The notes under the pieces: model-generated
The model's database searches: none
What the model was told of the DNA's origin: nothing
The model's input: only the letters and a program-made list of their open reading frames with translations
Origin: Chitinophagaceae bacterium
GTDB taxonomy: Bacteria; Bacteroidota; Bacteroidia; Chitinophagales; Chitinophagaceae
Direction of reading: 5' to 3'
NCBI GenBank assembly: GCA_947472635.1
Contig: CANJDY010000007.1
Location: 1 to 25,591, forward strand
DNA length: 25,591 nt
Program-made: the position numbers and the translations under genes
Part shown: positions 8,341 through 16,318 of the stretch, one piece after another
How positions within the stretch are numbered: the stretch's first letter is position 1
Layout of the letters: each line of letters opens with the position of its first letter

Positions 8341-9111
8341 ATGGTTGGAATATTTATTACAGCGCGCCTTGGATCGACAAGGTTGCATAGGAAACATTTA
8401 ATTCTTACCGAAAGAAAAACAATGATTGAATGGTTGGTTTTACGTTATCAAGCAATCTTTGAAAATGAGCTACTATCTGGTGAGGTTAAAATATTTCTTA
8501 CAACCTCAGTAAAAGAAGAAAATAAAGTATTTTCAAGTTTGCTAAATAAATATGGGGTTGAAGTGTATTTTGGCGAAGACTCGAATATTCCTAAAAGGTA
8601 TTTTGATTGTGCAAAAAAGCATTTGGTTGATTATTTTATTGTAGTGGATGGAGATGATATTCTATGTTCTGCTTATGGATCTTATCAATTATATAAAAGT
8701 ATTCAAGAAAAATTGAATTACGATATTTTGAAGGTTGAGGGCTTACCTATCGGATTGAATTCATCTGCCTATAAAACTAGTTATCTTGAAGCTTGTTTAA
8801 GCAAACATCAAAACGAAAATTTAGAGGTAGGGTGGTCTAGGATATTTACAACACCAAAAACCAAACAGATTGTTCTTGGCAATTATGATATTCAGGGCAA
8901 TTTACGATTTACCCTAGATTATGAAGATGATGCTAAATTTTTTAAATCAATCATCAGCTTTTTTGGAGAAAAAATTTTAATAACAACTGATTTAGAATTA
9001 ATTGATACTGTCATAAACCAAAAATTTGACAAAATTAATGGCCATTTATCAAAAGAATATTGGGAAAACTACAGCAATACTATAAAAAAACAAACTGAAA
9101 ATAATGAGTAA
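8341..9111 (+). CDS. SpsF/NeuA-like cytidylyltransferase family protein
   Basis: Nucleotidyltransferase of the CMP-acid-sugar synthetase / SpsF family, 256 residues. The N-terminal nucleotide-binding signature reads IFITARLGSTRLHRKHL; the usual RxGSxRLPxK has His where Pro is expected. The metal-binding region is YFIVVDGDDILC (about residues 97-108). The C-terminal part has LRFTLDYEDDAKFF, typical of the family, ahead of a late helix. It begins immediately after the stop of the oxidoreductase and its last 8 bases overlap the next gene. Its likely role is CMP activation of the acid sugar made by the NeuB-like synthase, as NeuA or LegF do. It is the only cytidylyltransferase in the window, which supports that pairing. 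Confidence 0.8.
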   Translation: MVGIFITARLGSTRLHRKHLILTERKTMIEWLVLRYQAIFENELLSGEVKIFLTTSVKEENKVFSSLLNKYGVEVYFGEDSNIPKRYFDCAKKHLVDYFIVVDGDDILCSAYGSYQLYKSIQEKLNYDILKVEGLPIGLNSSAYKTSYLEACLSKHQNENLEVGWSRIFTTPKTKQIVLGNYDIQGNLRFTLDYEDDAKFFKSIISFFGEKILITTDLELIDTVINQKFDKINGHLSKEYWENYSNTIKKQTENNE

Positions 9112-10471
9112 CAAACAATTTTCTGAAGAGTTATCGAAGTACATCCCAGGTGGTGCACATACTTATAGTAGGGGAAATGATCAATATCCATTAAATGCAC
9201 CATCCATTTTAGAAAAAGGCAAAGGTGCTTATGTTTGGAGCCCTGATGGTACAAGGTTTTTAGACTATGGAATGGCATTGCGTGCAGTGACTTTAGGATA
9301 TTCTAACGATCGTGTAAATCAAGCCGCCTTTAGAGAGATTGAAAAAGGAGTTAACTTAACAAGAGCTACAACTATTGAATTGGAAGCTGCAAAAAGAATG
9401 GTAGATCTAATTCCTGGAGCAGAAATGGTAAAATTTGCTAAGAATGGATCAAATGTAACAACGGCAGCAGTTAAAATAGCTAGGGCTTATACAGGAAGAA
9501 AATATGTATGTGTACCAAGACAGCAGCCATTTTTTTCATTTGATGATTGGTTTATTGGAGTAACCCCAATTAAAAAGGGTATTCCACAAGAACATTATGC
9601 CTGCACTTTAGTATTTGATTATAATGACATTAATTCTTTGCTTTCATTATTTGATCAATATCCTCGTCAAATTGCAGCTGTAATATTGGAGCCTGCAACT
9701 ACTTTAACTCCATGTAAAGGGGACGAATGTGTTGTACAAATGGATCCAGAATTAACTTGTGCATCATGCGCTAACAATAAAAGTAATTTTTTACATCAGG
9801 TACAAAATGTTTGTAAGAAAGATGGTGCTGTTTTTATCATAGATGAAATGATAACAGGGTTTAGATGGCATTTAAGAGGCGCACAAACCTATTTTGGAAT
9901 AGAACCAGATTTGTCAACTTTTGGTAAAGGAATGGCAAATGGATTTGCAGTTGCTGCTTTGGTTGGAAAGAAAGAATTGATGGATATTGGCAGTATTGAT
10001 GAAAGAGGTAGCGAACGAACATTTTTGCTATCAACCACACATGGTGCAGAAATGCCAGGTATGGGAGCTTTTATAGAAACGGTTGCAATTTATGAAGAGC
10101 AAGACGTTGTTGGTCATTTATGGAAATATGGAAAGAAACTATTTGACGGTATTAATAAAATAAGTAAAGGTTTAGGATTGTCTGACTATTTCTATATGGA
10201 CGGATCTTATATTTCTATGAATTATGTTACGAAAAATGAAGCTGGAAATATTTCAATGGCATTTAGAACATTATTCTCACAAGAATTAATAAAAAATGGT
10301 GTACTAATGCCTTGGATTGCCCCTAGTTATGCGCACGGTGAAGAAGAGTTGCAGGCAACTCTTAAAGCCGTATTAGCAGCTTTGGAAGTTTATAAGAATG
10401 CATTGGCAAACGGGATAGAAAAATATTTGGTAGGGCCAGAAATCAAGCCTGTTTTCCGTCAATTTAATTAA
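9104..10471 (+). CDS. Class III (glutamate-1-semialdehyde aminomutase-like) aminotransferase with a four-Cys insert
   Basis: PLP enzyme of 455 residues in the GSA-aminomutase branch: IPGGAHTYSRG, FLDYGMALRAVTLGY, KFAKNGSNVTTAAVKIARAYTG, FIIDEMITGFRW, and the PLP Lys275 in STFGKGMANG. True HemL has a similar core, but this protein sits in a sugar operon and carries an insert after ILEPATTLTP containing Cys204, Cys209, Cys219 and Cys222 (C-x4-C-x9-C-x2-C), which looks like a metal-binding knuckle and is not a feature I know in HemL. It overlaps the cytidylyltransferase by 8 bp and ends directly before the SDR. Role inferred: a second amination or an amino-migration on a keto-sugar or acid sugar. 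HemL housekeeping function is unlikely by context. Confidence 0.85.
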   Translation: MSNKQFSEELSKYIPGGAHTYSRGNDQYPLNAPSILEKGKGAYVWSPDGTRFLDYGMALRAVTLGYSNDRVNQAAFREIEKGVNLTRATTIELEAAKRMVDLIPGAEMVKFAKNGSNVTTAAVKIARAYTGRKYVCVPRQQPFFSFDDWFIGVTPIKKGIPQEHYACTLVFDYNDINSLLSLFDQYPRQIAAVILEPATTLTPCKGDECVVQMDPELTCASCANNKSNFLHQVQNVCKKDGAVFIIDEMITGFRWHLRGAQTYFGIEPDLSTFGKGMANGFAVAALVGKKELMDIGSIDERGSERTFLLSTTHGAEMPGMGAFIETVAIYEEQDVVGHLWKYGKKLFDGINKISKGLGLSDYFYMDGSYISMNYVTKNEAGNISMAFRTLFSQELIKNGVLMPWIAPSYAHGEEELQATLKAVLAALEVYKNALANGIEKYLVGPEIKPVFRQFN

Positions 10472-11215
10472 ATGAAATTAAACGACAAGATAATTATAGT
10501 AACCGGTGGTAATGGATTGATTGGACAGGCAATCATTAATCACCTATTTTGTAAAGGAGCATTCGTGATCAATGTTGATATTGCAGATACAAGTGTAGTG
10601 GAATCTTCTTTTTATTATAAATGTGATATTACTGACGCAGAAGCAGTGAGAGAGATGGTTATAATGGTAGTTGAAAAATTTAAAAGAATTGATGGTTTGG
10701 TAAATAATGCCTATCCCAGAACGAAAGATTGGGGAAATGTATTTGAAAATGTAAGTTTAGACTCATGGAAACAAAATGTTGATATGCAGCTATCTAGTTG
10801 CTTTCATTTGTCTCAATTAGTTTTAGCAGAGATGAAGGCAAATAGATCAGGCTCAATAGTTAACATAGCGTCTATTTATGGAATTGTTGGGAATGATTTT
10901 TCACTATATGAAGAAGTAGAAGGAATGACATCTCCTGTGGCATATTCTGCCATTAAGGGGGGGATAATTAATTTAACAAGGTATCTCGCTTCATATTTTG
11001 GCCCTTATTCAATTAGGGTTAATTGTGTATCGCCTGGCGGAGTGTTTAATAATCAAGCTGAATCATTTGTGAGAAAGTTTGAAACAAAAGTACCTCTTCG
11101 TAGAATGGCATCGCCCAATGATATCGCCCCTTCAGTTGCTTTTTTGCTATCAGATGATGCAACCTATATTACTGGCCATAATCTAGTTGTGGATGGTGGA
11201 TGGACCGCAATTTGA
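10472..11215 (+). CDS. PtmA-like short-chain dehydrogenase/reductase
   Basis: Classical SDR of 247 residues. NAD(P) motif TGGNGLIGQAI near residues 11-21, LVNNAYPR (NNAG equivalent, here NNAY), catalytic Ser in NIASIYGI, Tyr158 and Lys162 in YSAIK, then RVNCVSPGGV and the C-terminal LVVDGGW. The NNAYPR and SIYGIV segments resemble PtmA from flagellar legionaminate loci of Campylobacter, as far as I can judge from memory. It closes the nonulosonate-like block and starts with no gap after the class III aminotransferase. Probably oxidises or reduces a sugar intermediate, possibly making the keto group that an aminotransferase of this block uses. Its last 23 bp overlap the Wzy start as chosen here. 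Confidence 0.87.
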   Translation: MKLNDKIIIVTGGNGLIGQAIINHLFCKGAFVINVDIADTSVVESSFYYKCDITDAEAVREMVIMVVEKFKRIDGLVNNAYPRTKDWGNVFENVSLDSWKQNVDMQLSSCFHLSQLVLAEMKANRSGSIVNIASIYGIVGNDFSLYEEVEGMTSPVAYSAIKGGIINLTRYLASYFGPYSIRVNCVSPGGVFNNQAESFVRKFETKVPLRRMASPNDIAPSVAFLLSDDATYITGHNLVVDGGWTAI

Positions 11216-12506
11216 AATATTAAATTATACACAATTGAAGAATCTCACTTTTTTCTTATTGATTTTAACTATTCTGTTATCCCCTATAAATAAATTTTTT
11301 ATTTCTATAGGAATTAGAATTCAATACTGTGAATTTTTCAGTATACCTTTTATTATATTAGTATTACTTCAGAAAAAAAATACAATTAAGTTAGAAATTG
11401 ATACAATACACAAATATTTATATTTACAATGGCTTTACATAATTCCAATTATTCTAAGTTTACTTTCTTTTCTTTATATAGAAAAAACTACTAATCAATT
11501 TGTTTTTTTTATTAAGGGTCTTACGTTATTATTATTCTTTCTTTTGTTCATTTCTTGTTTCTTAATTTATGTACAAAAAATAAATTTTAGAAGTAAATTT
11601 TTAATTTTAGATGTATTTATATATGCAGTTACTTTCTCAGCTTTATATGGGATAATTCAAATTTTATTTTTTTTATTTTTCGAGATTGATTTCGATAAAA
11701 TTTTAAGTAATTCAATTCCCTTTATTAGTAATGAAATTGATATTTCGGAATTGGCTTTAGGATCATTTTTTCGATTAAATGGGTTTACTTCTGATCCAAG
11801 TGTACAGGCATCAATATCTATTTTAGTATTAAACATTTTGTCGTATTATATTTTTGTAAAAAAAATGTATAAATATGTTATATTTTTTTTAATTATTATC
11901 TTAAGTTTTATTTTGACAATGTCAGGAAGTGGCTTAATAGGAATATCTTTTTCAATATTAATAATTTTAGTAAGTAGTATAAATAAAATAAAATTATCAG
12001 GAATAGTTAGGTTGATATTAATATCTTTACCTATTCTAATTTTAGCTTATATATTTAATGATGAGGTAATATTTTTTATAAATCATAAATTTGAAGCAGA
12101 AGGCACCACTAAAGTACATGCAGACATTGCAAAAAAAGCTTTTGAAATAGGAATTAGTTACCCAATATTTGGTGTTGGATTTAATAATTTTTCATATGTC
12201 TATGAAAAACTTTATGGTGAAGCTAATTATAATGCTCATAATTCGTGGTTAAATTATTTTATCGAAACCGGTTTTTTCGGTTTATTTTATAAGTTTTTCA
12301 ATTCGATTTTTTATGTTTATTTAATATTGAAAAAAAAATCAAATTTTAAATATTATTTTTTAGCAAGTTTTATTGGTTTAAATGTTTCATCATTTGGTTA
12401 TGAAACTCTAAACCTTTTTTTTAATCAAACCCTTTTGTTTGTGATGTTATATTATTATCTAACGGATTTTTTTGATCTCAATTTGAGATATTACAAACTG
12501 AATTAA
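11193..12506 (+). CDS. wzy: Wzy-like O-antigen polymerase
   Basis: Integral membrane protein of about 437 residues with some ten to twelve hydrophobic segments, matching the O-antigen polymerase/ligase superfamily. The diagnostic periplasmic stretch is near residues 325-365: FGVGFNNFSYV, then YNAHNSWLNYFIETGFFGL, the H-N-x-W-L-x-x-x-x-E-x-G pattern of Wzy/WaaL proteins. Next to a Wzx flippase, a polymerase is more likely than a lipid A ligase. The frame is open to a TTG at 11187; I use the ATG at 11193, which overlaps the SDR by 23 bp, but a later TTG at 11235, just before the first membrane segment, is also possible. GC falls sharply from here on. Confidence 0.82.
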   Translation: MVDGPQFEILNYTQLKNLTFFLLILTILLSPINKFFISIGIRIQYCEFFSIPFIILVLLQKKNTIKLEIDTIHKYLYLQWLYIIPIILSLLSFLYIEKTTNQFVFFIKGLTLLLFFLLFISCFLIYVQKINFRSKFLILDVFIYAVTFSALYGIIQILFFLFFEIDFDKILSNSIPFISNEIDISELALGSFFRLNGFTSDPSVQASISILVLNILSYYIFVKKMYKYVIFFLIIILSFILTMSGSGLIGISFSILIILVSSINKIKLSGIVRLILISLPILILAYIFNDEVIFFINHKFEAEGTTKVHADIAKKAFEIGISYPIFGVGFNNFSYVYEKLYGEANYNAHNSWLNYFIETGFFGLFYKFFNSIFYVYLILKKKSNFKYYFLASFIGLNVSSFGYETLNLFFNQTLLFVMLYYYLTDFFDLNLRYYKLN

Positions 12507-13882
12507 TGAAAAAAAACGTATTAATTTATATATTAACTGGAATCCTTACTCAAGGATTAACGTTTCTATTGTGGATTTTGTTACCCCACTTTCATAAACC
12601 TGAGGTTATAGGTGAATATAATTTGTTATTATTTTATATGGAATTAGTAAGTACTTTTGTAATTTTTGGCGGTGATTCTGTAATATTAAGATACTATTAT
12701 AGTGATTTAAATAAATTTGAAATTTTCGGTAGTGTATTCTGGACTTTAATATTCTCTTTTCTTATACAAGTAATTTGTCTGTCAATTTTATATTCATTCA
12801 AAAATGGCTTATTGCATATCGCAAATTTAAATATTTATATTCTGCTTATCTGTAGTATATTATTTAATTCGTTATTTAATTTAATTTTGATCCATTTTAT
12901 TTCTAATAAAAATCCACAAACTTATAGAAATTTGCAAATAATCCGTACACTATTATTTTTTGCTACATCTTTAGTTTTAAGTTATCTTTCTTTTGGTATT
13001 TTTAGTTTTCTAGTAGCAAATATTATTTCTTTCTTATTTGTAATTATTGTTTTTGTATATAAATTCGGTTTTTCTTATTTTATTTTTCCCAAAAGGGAAA
13101 TTTTTAAAGTGACGATAAAATATGCAGCCCCTTTAGCTGTTTATAGTACTATGGGTGTAATTACAATTTATAGCAGTAGAATTTTCATTGACTCATATTT
13201 AAATCTTACATTATTAGGCGTTTTTGGTTTTTTTAATATTATAACAAATCAAATAAATGGATTATGGTCAAGTTTTAACAAGGCATGGACTCCTGAAGTG
13301 TTTTCAAAAATTCAAAAAAATAATTCTATTGACTTTATATTCGATTCTATTTATCTAGTTGTATTTATATACTTAATATTAATTTTAGTAGGAATATTTT
13401 TTGGTAAGGCTTTTCTTTTTAATATTTTCTTTCAAAAAATATATTTTAATTATATAAATGTTTTTATTATACTATTATTTTATCCCCTGATAACAAGTAT
13501 ATATACAATATTATATCCTTTATTTTATTTTAATGACAACACAATATCAATAATGAAAATTTCAATCATAGTTGCATTATTTTCAGTATTAATTACTTGG
13601 TTTCTTACAAAAAAATATGGTTTATATGGTTCAGCATTTAGCATTTTACTTTCAAGTGTGTTTAATTTATCGCTTTATTTAATATATTTCAGAAATAAAA
13701 TTATAATACCAAAAAAAGAAATAAGAAATTTTATAATAGTTTTCATTTTTCTTGTCCTATCAATTTTATTTATTACAGTTTTGAATAATTATATAATATT
13801 TTTTATGCTATTATCATTTGCAGCATTATTTGTTTTCTTGAAAGGGAATTTATACGGAAAGTTTTTAAAAAAAATTGTATAG
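12506..13882 (+). CDS. wzx: Wzx-like polysaccharide flippase
   Basis: Very hydrophobic protein of 458 residues with about twelve to fourteen predicted membrane segments, of the MOP/polysaccharide-transporter superfamily. It begins with a short basic N-terminus (MKKNVLIYI) and has the early segment ITQ/LTQGLTFLLWILLPH followed by PEVIGEYNLL, typical of Wzx proteins where the first loop reads like L-x-P-x-x-x-G-x-Y. It overlaps the Wzy stop by one base. It would move the completed lipid-linked repeat unit across the inner membrane. Wzx proteins diverge widely, so the call rests on topology, length, the first-loop motif and position beside Wzy and the glycosyltransferases. Confidence 0.83.
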   Translation: MKKNVLIYILTGILTQGLTFLLWILLPHFHKPEVIGEYNLLLFYMELVSTFVIFGGDSVILRYYYSDLNKFEIFGSVFWTLIFSFLIQVICLSILYSFKNGLLHIANLNIYILLICSILFNSLFNLILIHFISNKNPQTYRNLQIIRTLLFFATSLVLSYLSFGIFSFLVANIISFLFVIIVFVYKFGFSYFIFPKREIFKVTIKYAAPLAVYSTMGVITIYSSRIFIDSYLNLTLLGVFGFFNIITNQINGLWSSFNKAWTPEVFSKIQKNNSIDFIFDSIYLVVFIYLILILVGIFFGKAFLFNIFFQKIYFNYINVFIILLFYPLITSIYTILYPLFYFNDNTISIMKISIIVALFSVLITWFLTKKYGLYGSAFSILLSSVFNLSLYLIYFRNKIIIPKKEIRNFIIVFIFLVLSILFITVLNNYIIFFMLLSFAALFVFLKGNLYGKFLKKIV

Positions 13883-13888
13883 TAGTAT

Positions 13889-15202
13889 ATGCGAACAATA
13901 TTATTATATACAAGTGTAGAAAGGAATTTTAGATCAACTTTATTAGGATATTTATATGATTTACAATTTTTAGAAAATACGAAATTAGTTGTCTTGTACG
14001 AAAAATTTTGTGACCCTATATTAGATTTACTAGAACAAAAAAAAATATTTCCTAACGTTATTGAGAAAATTTATGTTGGACAATATGATAGTTCTAGTAT
14101 AATGAATTTTACTAGTTTTAGGAAATCCAATTTATTAGCAAAAAATATAATTAATAGGTATAAGCCAAATTTAGTAATTGTGTCTAGCGATTTTCATTCA
14201 ATTTTTGAATTAATAATATGCAAATATTCAAAAAAAAGTAAAATAAATATTATTTCAATTGCTTGTAGTAATTCTACTGGCAAAATGGATTTAATGGCTA
14301 AATGGATTGAGTTATATTCTATAAATACTAAGTACAAAAAGTTTAATAAAAATATCGCTAAATACATTTTTACAATTCGAAAATATATTTCGCATTTTAT
14401 TATTCATTATTTATTTCCAGTTTTAACTGGAAATCTCCCTTTTATCGGAAATTCAAGTTATCTATTGTATAAAGGTCAAAGTGGATGTAGGAACGCTAAT
14501 TTTCAAATTGTTTTTTCAGAACAGGAAAAACAATATTTTATTCAAAGCGGCGTTCAATCTGAGAAAATTGTAATCATAAAGCATCCATATTCTAATATAT
14601 TTACAAGAAATATCATTTCTAATTTGGTTCAAAATAAAAATGATATAGATTTTATTATTCTTCATTCAGCCGAATTAATTGGTTTCACTAATGAAAAATT
14701 GACATTAATAAACTCAAATGAAAGAATACAAATTAATGTAAGAATATTAAATATTATAGTAGATATATTTCCCTTTTCAAATATTTATATTAAATTTCAT
14801 CCCAATATTACTTTAGATAACTTAAATCACCTTAAATCTAGATACCATAGTGTATCCAATAAAATCGTCTTTATAGAGAAAAGTATTCCAATTGAGCCTT
14901 TGTTGATTAATTCTAAAGTTGTTATTGATTTGCCAAGAGCAGTAAGTACTTCATTAATTATGAATACAATAATTAACCCTAATAGTACTTCTATATCTAT
15001 GAATGTTTTTAATGAATTCCAAGGTGATTATTATAAAAATAATAAAAGTGTGGAATACATAACTTCTTTGACACAGTTTGAAGATGTATTAGAAAAATTG
15101 AAAAAGATAAGTTTGAAAAAAAATAATCAAATGAATTATTGTGATAATTCATTTGATTATGACAGCATTATAAATTTTCTAATAAACAAAATGCTTATTT
15201 AA
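13889..15202 (+). CDS. Putative GT-B glycosyltransferase, possibly the nonulosonate (sialyltransferase-like) transferase
   Basis: I do not recognise a named family with certainty. It is a 437-residue soluble protein without a signal peptide. The N-terminal half opens with an alternating beta/alpha pattern (ILLYTSVERNF, NLVIVSSDFHS). The C-terminal half has FIILHSAELIGF, IYIKFHPN with His304-Pro305, and VVIDLPRAVSTSLI with Ser353-Thr354-Ser355. HP and S/T-S motifs in that order and spacing are a hallmark of several bacterial sialyltransferase families (GT38, GT52, GT80) and of related KDO/capsule GT-B enzymes. An acidic D/E-D/E-G motif is not evident. Because the locus seems to make a CMP-acid sugar, I infer that this is its transferase. 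Alternative: another capsule-type GT-B or phosphotransferase. Confidence 0.5.
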   Translation: MRTILLYTSVERNFRSTLLGYLYDLQFLENTKLVVLYEKFCDPILDLLEQKKIFPNVIEKIYVGQYDSSSIMNFTSFRKSNLLAKNIINRYKPNLVIVSSDFHSIFELIICKYSKKSKINIISIACSNSTGKMDLMAKWIELYSINTKYKKFNKNIAKYIFTIRKYISHFIIHYLFPVLTGNLPFIGNSSYLLYKGQSGCRNANFQIVFSEQEKQYFIQSGVQSEKIVIIKHPYSNIFTRNIISNLVQNKNDIDFIILHSAELIGFTNEKLTLINSNERIQINVRILNIIVDIFPFSNIYIKFHPNITLDNLNHLKSRYHSVSNKIVFIEKSIPIEPLLINSKVVIDLPRAVSTSLIMNTIINPNSTSISMNVFNEFQGDYYKNNKSVEYITSLTQFEDVLEKLKKISLKKNNQMNYCDNSFDYDSIINFLINKMLI

Positions 15203-15203
15203 T

Positions 15204-16292
15204 ATGCAGCCAATTATATCATATAATGATAATTTTTCTAAAGTTAATTTTTCAATTTTAGTGCCTTCTTATAATAGGCCTAATTTTTTATATAAGACAA
15301 TAAAGTCTATTTTAGAAATCAATTACTCAAGTTTTGAATTAATAATTTCTGATGACAATTCTCCCTCGTTTAATGAAATATTAGAAGTAATTAAATCTTT
15401 TAATATACTTATTCCATTTAAATTATATCATCAATCTCAAAATATAGGACCTACTGAAAATAAAAACTTTTTAGTACAAGAATCAAAAGGTGAATATATT
15501 ATTTTATTAGGGGATGATGATTTAATAAACCCTAAATTATTAACATATTTAGAATTTGAAATAAAAAAAAATGAGACTGTAGAAATCTTTGGTTTTGGGT
15601 ATGACATTATTGACGAATTTGGGAATACAATAAACACTTTAAAATCTTTTAAAAATCTTTTTTTTAGAAATAACAACAATTTTGAAAATTTAATATTTTT
15701 CGAAGGAAATATTATTCCATTTTATTTTTTTCACCCTTTTACTGTTTGTTTTAAAAAGACAATTAATATAAAATATAAAAAAGAAGCCCATATAGGTTAT
15801 GATTACTTGTTTTTATATGAATCTATCTTAAATAACTTTTGTATTAAAGTTTTACCTATAGTAGGATTTTCTTGGAGAAAAGCACAAACCCTTGGTGAAT
15901 ATCAAAATTTATCAAATAACAAACAAAGCGATTTAATTTCAAGAATCGGCATTTATAAGTATTTTTTCTTGAATAAAAAATTTATTTCAAAAATGAATTT
16001 CAAACTTAAAGAAGATCATATATGTAAATTTATTGGAGACACTTTGTTAATTAATAAAAACAACATAATTATAAATCTAGAATTTTTAAAAAATGAAATA
16101 GATAATATAGGCTACAAACAATTATTGTATTACACTAGCAATTATTTTACTAAGTATAAAATTGTTTTCAATAAATTTTATTATTGTATAAGAATGCAAG
16201 AGACATATTGTTTGCATTACTTCATTTTAAGATTAAATAATATTCGTAGAAAAAAATATTATTCTTCACTAGCTAAGTATAACGGAATATAA
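15204..16292 (+). CDS. Family 2 glycosyltransferase
   Basis: Inverting GT-A enzyme of 362 residues. The N-terminal domain is classical GT2: FSILVPSYNRPNFLYKTIKS, FELIISDDNS (the first acidic pair), and GEYIILLGDDDLINP (the DxD-type metal site), all within the first 110 residues. The C-terminal 200 residues are Lys/Asn/Phe-rich and show no membrane anchor that I can support. Starts 1 bp after the preceding stop. It adds one sugar to the lipid-linked unit at the cytoplasmic face; donor and acceptor are not predictable. An A9 run at 15563-15571 lies in the coding region. Confidence 0.88.
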   Translation: MQPIISYNDNFSKVNFSILVPSYNRPNFLYKTIKSILEINYSSFELIISDDNSPSFNEILEVIKSFNILIPFKLYHQSQNIGPTENKNFLVQESKGEYIILLGDDDLINPKLLTYLEFEIKKNETVEIFGFGYDIIDEFGNTINTLKSFKNLFFRNNNNFENLIFFEGNIIPFYFFHPFTVCFKKTINIKYKKEAHIGYDYLFLYESILNNFCIKVLPIVGFSWRKAQTLGEYQNLSNNKQSDLISRIGIYKYFFLNKKFISKMNFKLKEDHICKFIGDTLLINKNNIIINLEFLKNEIDNIGYKQLLYYTSNYFTKYKIVFNKFYYCIRMQETYCLHYFILRLNNIRRKKYYSSLAKYNGI

Positions 16293-16318
16293 TTTTACTT
16301 GTACATTTAAAAATAAAT

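Noticed and set aside
9104..10471. Housekeeping HemL (glutamate-1-semialdehyde aminomutase)
   Set aside because: Location inside a polysaccharide operon and the four-Cys insert argue against a tetrapyrrole role, although the fold is the same.
10957..10963. G7 run in the SDR gene as a second phase-variation tract
   Set aside because: It encodes the conserved Lys-Gly-Gly after the catalytic Tyr, and seven G is too short to expect frequent slippage.
13085..13105. TTTCCC-AAAA-GGGAAA hairpin followed by five T inside wzx, resembling an intrinsic terminator
   Set aside because: Only a 6-bp stem in the middle of an essential coding region; likely chance.
15563..15571. A9 run in the GT2 gene (another A9 at 12330-12338 in wzy) as phase-variation tracts
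   Set aside because: A-runs of this size are expected by chance in such AT-rich genes full of Lys codons; no G/C tract or repeat context supports switching.
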